This document shows, piece by piece, positions 55,843 to 64,000 of a stretch of DNA of 64,000 nt. The number at the start of each line of letters is the position of its first letter. The first letter of the stretch is position 1. The stretch comes from Pueraria montana var. lobata (lineage: Eukaryota; Streptophyta; Magnoliopsida; Fabales; Fabaceae): positions 48,011,018 to 48,075,017 of the forward strand of contig CM048655.1 of the NCBI GenBank assembly GCA_026413185.1. The letters are read 5' to 3'. The notes under the pieces are model-generated. The model searched no databases. It saw only the letters and a list, made by a program, of their open reading frames with translations, and was not told the DNA's origin. Both the position numbers and the translations under genes were made by a program.

Positions 55843-58800
55843 TGTAACACCCTAAATTCGGGTTTACATATATTCTCAATTTAAACTTATTTTATTTCAA
55901 TAGGCGTGTTACTTTATTCAATTCTTGTAAAGGAAAGAAGAGATCCTTTATTTAATTATTTTCTAAAATACGATAGCTTGTTTAATTGTGCAACTCAAGT
56001 GTAATTATGAAACATAAGTTGGAATTTTACCAAATTGTTAAAAACTTTTTATTTCAATTTCTATTTCGAAAGTTGCGCTTTGCTTAATAATTAAAAACAA
56101 GTTATTTAAGTTTGCAAGTAAACTATGTAGCGTTGTTCAATTGTAAATGGGCACTTAATTTTCAATTAAGCATAATGAATAAAACGAGATATTTTTCTGT
56201 TACAAGATATACATATATACATAAAGTAGAGAATTTCATAACCTAAATATTTTCCGGAGTACTAGTAATATATACACATATACACATTGCTCAAGGTATA
56301 TACCAAATACATAGGGTAATAGAGTATGAAAGCTAATATACATAGTAAAATCTGAAACCTAGGTCTACCTGTATTCAAATACATAAAAGGGAAAAAACTT
56401 AGTCTCAGAGCAGTCATCTCCAATCCCAACCCTGCATGTTAGACTAATCCAAAGAAATAGGATAGCGGGGGATCTTTGACAAGATCCCTGAGAAGAAATC
56501 TGGTGGTCATTGCCCACGGGATCCTTCACAGAATCTTCCTCAAAGTTCTCCAAACCCTTCGTAAAAACCTTGACTCATTGTTCCTTAAGTTCACGACTAG
56601 CGGCGGATCCCCCCTGACTGACTCCCACCCAATTACGTCTCCAATTCTTTGACGTAAGAGGGGTTCGGCGAAAGGTAGGAAGCGTCGGACCAAATTGAAC
56701 TCCTCGAATGGTGTGGCATCGGGAATAATAGCGGGTATCGATGAATTCCTCAAGAACACTTCGGAGAAACGGATGATGATGAGAGCGACGAAACTGATGA
56801 GGATAGCCGCCTTGTGATCTCCGCAGGTATTGCCATCGGCTCCTAAAACAAAAACATAAGGGTAAACTCTTGGCTTCATCAAACAAGCCACACAAAATGA
56901 CTTTGAAAGTCATACACATAATCCTGGTAACCACTACGGTGTGGTCCTCTAACGTTCGCACTCGAAACCTACCCATTTCCATGACTATTTCTGTAAATTG
57001 TAACACACTGGCTAGCTGCCACTGAAACTCCCAGAACTCAGTGGTCTTGCATTGAGTGGAATGACTGCTGGGAGTACACCATCACCCTGGTATAAGGTGG
57101 ACTCTCACCAACTAAGATTTTCTCGTGGTTATTGTCAGGGTTGCCAAGTCGATTTGTGTGAACGTAGTCACAACTCGGCTCTTACCCTCCAAGGTCGTAA
57201 TGCCTCACGATCATCTCCTAGGTACCAATTTGTCATCATTCATACTCCAAGGACTTACTCCTCGCACTCTCTCTCATGGAGATTATCTTTGCTTGTCACT
57301 GTGGGTTTCTGCTGCTGGTGGTAAAAGGCGGGTCAAATCAACGTCAAGCTCAAGACCTTATCTTAGCTCCAACAAAATTTATACCATACGAGAATATGCT
57401 CTCCATCACCCATTGGTGACCACGTTGTTCGATCTCTGCCAACATCTTTACATCTTTCTTCCAGCCGGAATTGCCCCACGCGACTTCCTTCACAAGTCTG
57501 TCGTACACGCATATTTCCTCGTTGCATGACTCTCAAGGCGCATATCGCAATCTTGCATCAAGATTCTTTATTACATTTTTATTTGTGCCTTACCTTCTCA
57601 ATTTCTAAATTTTTTAATAATTAACACTTACTGACGATTCCTCCACGCAAAGGTCCTAGAATATTTATCTAAGTCCAAAGCACAAATTAAAGAGTTCATT
57701 TATTAAGCTTATAAAATAAATAAATTCTCAAATCTAAATTAGTTGTTCTCACTGTTGGAAATTATATTATTATTATTGCCGGTAAAATTTTCCCAGATTA
57801 CTAGGACAGTGTCCTAGTCCACATAAGCACTCACGTTCGAGTCTTATGCTCACAGATCACAGACATCATAGAGAAATTTAAATCACACTACAGTTCAAAT
57901 GACTGTATCACAGAGCGTTTCAAAACGCACAATCACACACACAGAGATGCCCTAGGTTCACATTCCAAGAGTCTTACAATCACATGAGGCAAGAGTCAAT
58001 TTTACCTACTGCCTTGCACGTACATATTTAAAATTAATTCACACGTTCAAATATATCATAGTTCAAATATCACATATCAAAGCAATTTTAAGAACATAAT
58101 TCCTCTCTGGCAGCACCCAATATCTGTCCAAAATTAATTTAGCAAACAATTTTTGTTTGGCCAAATTCTTATATCAAATTAAAGATATTAAAACCTATTT
58201 TTCAAAAAGATAATCTACACTCTCAGATTAAATCTAATAAAATTATGAAAATTCCTAAAAGTTCACAAGTCAGCATGCTCCTCATAGTGAGCATGCCTCA
58301 AAGATGTGCAAGTTTCTCAACCTTCCCAAATGAGATTTTCTCTCAATTTTTTATGGTAAAAAGATAACATTTATACCTTTCAGAAAAAGTAAAACTTGAT
58401 TTCTAATTCCTCCTATCTTCCCAGTAATTTATTTTCTAAGACCTATGTCTCAGGTTCGAAATTTGGGATCCATGTATGAGATCTGTCTAAACCTAATTAA
58501 TTAACTTAGCAATTTTGGGTGAAAAATTTTGAAACTTATATAATTTTAAATATCTGTTTGTCTAGATTTTTTATAAAAAATTATATTTAAAAAGTAGTCA
58601 TTAGTTTGTTTTAAAAAGGTTAAAAACCAAACCTTGCCCGAACCAGTTTTCACAAGCAGAATAGTCCCATTGAATGTCGCGGAGAAACCTTCATTTAAGG
58701 TTATCTCACAATGGTATCAAAAGTAAAGTTGGTTTATTTTGAGTCTAATTTAACTGGGGACAAGTTTCATTAAAATCCAACGGTTAGAATAAAAGTTATG

Positions 58801-61800
58801 TTTAAAAACGTAAACATTGTCCAGGACTTCTACGTGAAACAGCCACTGCCCAACCAGTTTCTGAAAGTAGAACGGTCCCATTGCAGGTCATGGATGAACC
58901 TTCACTTGAGGTCATCTTGTTAGGTTCTAAGACCTTGGACGATGTCCAACCCCTCGAATTTCGGTTTTGTTGATAATAACTAAAGGATAAATTTTGAAGT
59001 ATCTAATGATCTAGTTTGAGTGTTATAGGATTTACGTCGTCCAATTCCAAAATGGTATTGTATCTCTCAAACCTAGACTTTATGTTTTTATAAAGAAAGC
59101 GTCCAGATGTGTTTTAAAAGAATCCTACAGGCAGCGTCCAATGCTCCTGTGAGAGCAAGCGTCCAACGCTTGAATAACACTCTCTGTAGTTTCTATCTTA
59201 AAAATACGTTTTCAATGTTGATTCAAAATAAGGCAACGATCACTCTCTCATATTTTAACATGCCATTCTATTTGATTTTTTCGAATAGTACTGAACAGGA
59301 AAAGAAGAAGCTTCTCTCTGCAGAAAAAGTACAAGTAGGAGAGGCGTTACATGTACGGCTGTCACTTTCATCTCTCCACCCTAAGTCAAAACGTGACAAC
59401 GGTCATATGCTACAGAAAGAACCGCTCTTGGAAAAGGAACAGATCCCTCAACGGATACCTTTCAACAAGCTTCCTATATATAGAAGAATGAGCTCACATA
59501 TCAGACTGACGAAAAATTGATAAAGAGCTGAATCTCTGTCAAAACGACTGGACGATCTATACATAAGCAAAAAGAGCATATTATCTTAGTCTTGCTAAGC
59601 GATTCTGTATATTCATACTTACTGTAATATCCTCTCTGTGAGAGTTAAGTTTTACTTTCTATCTCAAACATTCTGTTTGGAAAGCCAGGAGTGGCTTAGT
59701 GTTAAAGAATACTTGGGTTTGGTGTTTAATCTCAAGGAGAGATTAAGGGTGTGCCAGAAGTGGCCTAGAGAATACTTGTAGCCAGAAGTGGCAAGGTTAG
59801 AATACTTGAGAGTAATCAGATCTCGATTAGTAGAACCCTTCAAAAGTTTTTGAAGGAGAACTGGACGTAGCTCAGGTGAGTGAACCAGTATAAAACTAAG
59901 TGTTCTATTCTCTCGCTTTCTAGCTTACTTGCATTTCCTTTAAACTATCTCTTCAACAAACTACGAAAGGGTTTCTATACACATTTTATCTAAGTTTATC
60001 TATTATGTGTATTCTAACGAAAAGGAAGAAGAGTAGTTTCTTTGGACTGCTGTCTTTTAATCTGCTGGACGATAGCTTATTTTTTCTGTTTTACTAAGTT
60101 CTTGTAAAACGTAAAGATACACTATCTTCACATTTGAAAAAGTTTTCTAAAGAAATTTTAAATACACTATTCAACCCCCCTTCTAGTGTATTTCTTTATA
60201 TTTCACATCTCACAATGGTCTCAGAAGAAAAGTTAGTGAATTTTGAGTCTACTTGAACTAGGAACAAGTTTCATCAAAATCTAACGGTTAGATAAAAAGT
60301 TATGGTCGAAAACATAAACACTGTCCAAGGCTTCTATCATCAGACAGCCACTGCCAGCATCACTTTTTTTTCGAAATTTCTTGAGAGTGCATGAGTTTCT
60401 AACAAATTTTGGGCATGGTCTCCTTCGTATTGGAGCCATCCCACAATTTTTGGGCAAGAAGAAGATGAGGAGAAAAGTTTTGACATAGACACAACCACTG
60501 CCAAAGAGAAATAAAAGAAAACAAAACCAGTCACACACATACAACTACACATTTCATACAACCAGTTCACATGGGAGGCATTTAGGGTGAGAGTGGCTGG
60601 ATCCTCCACCTCCAGCCACTTGAATCCATCAAAGAGTCCCCTTACTATGATGAGGATCTTGCTGGACATAGGAGAAAAAGCTGGTTAGCTTCCTTCAAAG
60701 GAGTATTGGCTAAAGGGCACTACAATTAGAGTATGAAAGAGGAAGAAGAAACTGAAAAAAATGGTGTTTATGAGGGATAGAGTGAGCTGCGACCACAAAA
60801 GGGAAGAGAGAGATAGGAGCTGTTTTTAATCTTCTCCTTGGACAGAGGTGGTTTGGCTGAAGTCAAGTGAGTGAGTGAGTGGTTGGGTGAGTGTAGGTGA
60901 GTGTTAGCCTTAAGTGTGATTTGAGTGATGCTTAGCTAGGGAGGCTGAAAAAGTGTGATAGGGCTGGCTGCTGGCTTTGGCAGCAGTGAGGCTGTCCTTG
61001 CATGAGATGCAAGTGGTCAATGGTCACTTGATTGGATGGTTGAGGGTCATGTCAATTTACACAGTGTAGAAATACACTGTGTAATTTAACTCAGAACGTG
61101 GTTTTTACAATGAAAACTAATCGATAACTATCTAATTTAAAATTTAGAAATTCTTTACAATTGAAATTTTTTTTAAAGTGACTTTCTTAAAATTTCTCTA
61201 TAGTGTAATCACTCACAGATGAATTTTACGAAAGATTACTTGTCTTGCGAGTCTTAGATTTTAAAAACGATTCAAAACGGTCCCTTTTTTTCCCAGATAT
61301 TTCAAACAGATAATTGTTTATTTAATTTTATAAATCTTTATGAAATGGAAACTTTTTAATAACTCTTATAAAATTCTCTCTGTTAGAGGAATTGCTCACA
61401 GATGAATTTTATAAGCGATACCTTGATGGGTAAGTTTCAGAATTTAAAATAATCAAAATAATTAAAACCAATTTGAAACCAATTAATTAATTAATACATA
61501 ACAATGGATATATTAAGTATTTACTACTAGTAATTAATCATAGTTCAATTAATTACTAGCAGACATAACAGATATTCACTCACAAATGAATACACAGGAA
61601 AGTAACAACCGAGAATTAATTGCAGAGAATTAATTCCAGCGAGTTACTCCCAGAGGACTTTTTATTACAAGTAATTGTTTTAATTAGATTACTCACTTAG
61701 ATTTTAATTACAGAGGATATTATATCTTTTGATTTTATAAATCTTTTCCTATTTGACCATTATAACGAATTACTCATGTTATTTATTTTCCTTTGTTTTT

Positions 61801-61945
61801 CTTATTTACTCAATTAATTACTAATTGTATTTAATTACTCCAAGTATATTCTTTTCTTATTTAAGACAAGAAATTAAATCCCTATTAATTTCTAATTAAT
61901 CTCTCATGTTCTTACTTACTGAGTTGTAATTTTCGGGGTGTTACA
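55843..61945. mobile_element. Very long solo LTR, block B (interrupted by copia solo LTR)
   Basis: TGTAACACCC...GGGTGTTACA ends with TSD ATTTT (55838-55842 and 61946-61950), as in block A. Removing the nested copia LTR leaves about 4.81 kb. It carries the uninterrupted site of the block A LINE. Its ORFs around 56,526-57,529 match those of block A but look like chance frames. Confidence 0.75.
58918..60205 (+). mobile_element. Solo LTR of the SIRE-type copia family
   Basis: 1288 bp, TGTTAGGTTC...ATATTTCA, plus orientation (opposite to the complete element), with exact TSD CATCT (58913-58917 and 60206-60210). Block A has the uninterrupted GGTCATCTCACAATGG at about 33,440-33,455. It is nearly identical to the LTRs at 40049 and 50727, so a sister of that element inserted into block B and then lost its internal part by recombination. 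Confidence 0.95.
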
Positions 61946-61950
61946 ATTTT

Positions 61951-63239
61951 CCTCTATTGGGTTAAACATTTTTTTTTCATTCCTCTAAATATGAAAAAGT
62001 TATCTTTTAGTCCCTCCTTTTGAAAGTGTCGACTTTCGGTCCTCGATTTCTGAAAAATTGTCACAATAAACCTTTGTCACTAACTTTGTTAGATGAAGAT
62101 AATGGAGATATACTTTGTGGTAATTTTTGACCACCACAAAATGTGAATTATGGATATGCAATTTGTGGCAGTTTCAACCACCACAAACTACCCTCACCCT
62201 ACTTGTTTTTGTTGGGCATCATCCCTTCTTCACCTCAGCTGAATCTTCACCACACACATCTAGCACAATATCAGTGACCAAAACGTTTTTCACAATGGAT
62301 ATGAGACAAATCTTAGCAATCTCACCCATCTTTAGCACATCATGTTCTGATTATAATCGTGAGATGAAATAAACTTGCACGTAATATTATTATTCAATTA
62401 AAAATCAGATTACAACAAACAATACGAGTGTATATGCAAAACACTATTATTCAATTCAAAATCAGATTTCAAAGAATATATACAGGAGTGTGTGCATAAT
62501 AATGTTATTCAATTTAGAATCATATTTCAATGAACAATACTAATGTATGTGCATAATACTATTATTTAATTCAACACCAGATTTCAAGATTGAACAACTC
62601 CTATGCGTTTCATTCATACAATCCTAGAAGGAGATTGAACAATTTTCACATAGTGGAAAAATTGAAATGATCAGAGGATGCGAGAAGGAAAATAAAAAAC
62701 ATTAGGGAACACGACACTGCACTGGGGTAAGTCTCATATCTTAGGATTCTTTTGCTTTTTTTCTCAAATTGATATTTCGTACTACCTTTCTTTTAGATCC
62801 CCAAACCCCTTACTTTAGACTACTGCTCTCTTTAGTCGCATGGCAATGTCGTCACATTTTCATTTTGATTAATTGCGGCATAAAAGATCCAAGCCTACAA
62901 ACATCAGGTGATTATATCCTTTTTGTGTTTTCGTCTGCCGGTTTTAACTAGTTAAAAGTGAAAAAATTATCAGGAAGGAAACATATACTATACTTTAATA
63001 ATTATAAAGGAAAATTTTTATCATGAAAGAAAGTATTTAATTTATCTTATATTTTTAATGTAATAAACATTGTCATTTTTAATAAAAACTTTTCCTTTAA
63101 TTGCTTAGATGTAGATTTTTCTTTTTCACAATAAGAGATTTACTAAAAATAAATAAAGTGAGGAGTACAATCCTTTAAAAAAGGAATTAATTTGAATTAT
63201 AATTAACTACATATACCCTAAAATCAATTTAATAGGTAG
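61951..63239. other. Block B non-coding interval with minisatellite
   Basis: Counterpart of 38,265-39,599. It contains one 48-bp unit (about 62,233-62,280) and the 57-58-bp minisatellite (about 62,388-62,587). No gene seen. Confidence 0.55.
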
Positions 63240-64000
63240 ATTTTTTCTTTTATAATCAAAATATATTTATTGAATTCAGCTAAGCAATACAAGTTGTGCC
63301 ACACCTGGCCTACCATTCAGTACGAAGATGCAAAGAGATGATAAATCCTTGTCAAAGCAGGACCATGATGATGAAAATAATGTAAATACTGTGACCTAGT
63401 TCAACACCCTAAAACACCAAACTCAGAATATGATAGGTCATAAATTTGCAATATTGACATCCACAAAAGCATACGCAGATCATGAAGGGGTAGGCAAATC
63501 TCGATGCATTCAACTTACTGGATTAATGCACCAACCCAAGAAGCATAAACAAGACCCCTTACCCTAGCCGTGAACCAAGACCAAGACATGGCCTTTATGT
63601 GAGAAATAATTGCAGTCATATCAACCCTGAAAATACAATTCTATTTCTACCACAAGCCCCCACACAACCGCATGCCAAATTAAGAAATGAACCTCGCGAA
63701 GCTTCCGCCCCCTCAAGAAAAGGCCATGTTGAATATAGTGATGGTGTCAATGTTGATGAAGTACCATAGAAAAGCCAATCCAATGATAGATAAGAGACCA
63801 TACCATATGCGAATGAGGGAAGGTGAAGAAAAGATGGCTTATGTCTTCCGTGTTTTGGAAACCAAAAACACTGCCCTGACCTTGATATTCTGGTATAACC
63901 TCATGACGATGCAGCTACACCGAGTTGGCAAGCGCTCTAGCAACAACCTCCTTGAAAAAAAAAAACCTTTGAAGGCAAAGAGCAGCACCAGAACTTCTTG
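63240..64000 (-). mobile_element. LINE 3' part, block B (runs off the window)
   Basis: The same LINE as at 39,600-52,415 of block A, here continuous across the AAATG (63,686-63,690) where the copia element sits in block A. Degenerate coding words of the C-terminal ORF2 region are visible on the minus strand. The 5' side lies beyond the window. Confidence 0.78.

Larger units (their letters stand above)
52556..64000. repeat. Right-hand tandem duplication, block B
   Basis: Same order and orientation as block A and continues to the end of the window. Private changes: extra leader copy, three stops in the repeat gene, internal MITE deletion, copia solo LTR insertion, and single instead of double 48-bp unit. 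Confidence 0.9.

Overview
This window is plant nuclear DNA. It is AT-rich, its genes have short exons and GT-AG introns, and it is crowded with nested transposable elements. The mix of SIRE/Maximus-type Ty1/copia elements, a very long TGTAACACCC-type LTR, plant L1-like LINEs and legume-style MITEs suggests a legume, probably of the Medicago/Trifolium/Pisum group. That assignment is inference, because no species-specific marker is visible. All evidence comes from reading the sequence; no database search was run.

Left part, about 100-26,820: a tandem duplication carrying two group IIb WRKY transcription factor genes on the + strand. WRKY copy a (6089-10942) and copy b (22640-26704) each have six exons and open, spliceable frames, predicting 494 and 465 aa. 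They share a promoter-proximal G-box, a CT-rich 5' leader and 3' flanking sequence. After the duplication each copy collected its own insertions: a LINE (862-2443), a Mutator-type MITE (4177-4741) and a 1.25-kb hAT-type element (intron 5) in unit 1; a LINE (16299-18180), a Stowaway-like MITE, a 1.44-kb solo LTR (20395-21837) and a hAT MITE (intron 4) in unit 2. Several of these have exact target-site duplications (TSDs), and some have a matching empty site in the other copy.

Right part, about 27,489-64,000: a second tandem duplication (blocks A and B) made largely of mobile DNA. Each block holds a short two-exon gene of unknown function encoding 14-residue Q/E/H-rich repeats, a small MITE, an unusually long solo LTR (about 4.8 kb, same TSD ATTTT in both blocks), a minisatellite and the 3' part of a LINE. 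Block A was later hit by another LINE (34369-37437) and by a complete 11.96-kb SIRE-type copia element (40049-52012, minus strand). Block B was hit by a solo LTR of the same copia family (58918-60205). The empty sites in the sister block confirm each insertion.

The complete copia element has 1286-bp LTRs with identical ends, an initiator-tRNA-Met primer site, gag, pol, a long third ORF of the envelope-like type and a polypurine tract. It looks young (about a dozen LTR differences by hand count) but is already damaged by stops and frameshifts. The only convincing host genes are the two WRKY genes. Most distinctive observations: a copy-a-like partial exon inside intron 2 of WRKY copy b; the start-codon switch between the WRKY paralogues; a repeat gene whose only disabling lesions are CAG-to-TAG changes; and a hexamer (TGGACG/CGTCCA) that is strongly over-represented along the whole copia element in several reading frames.
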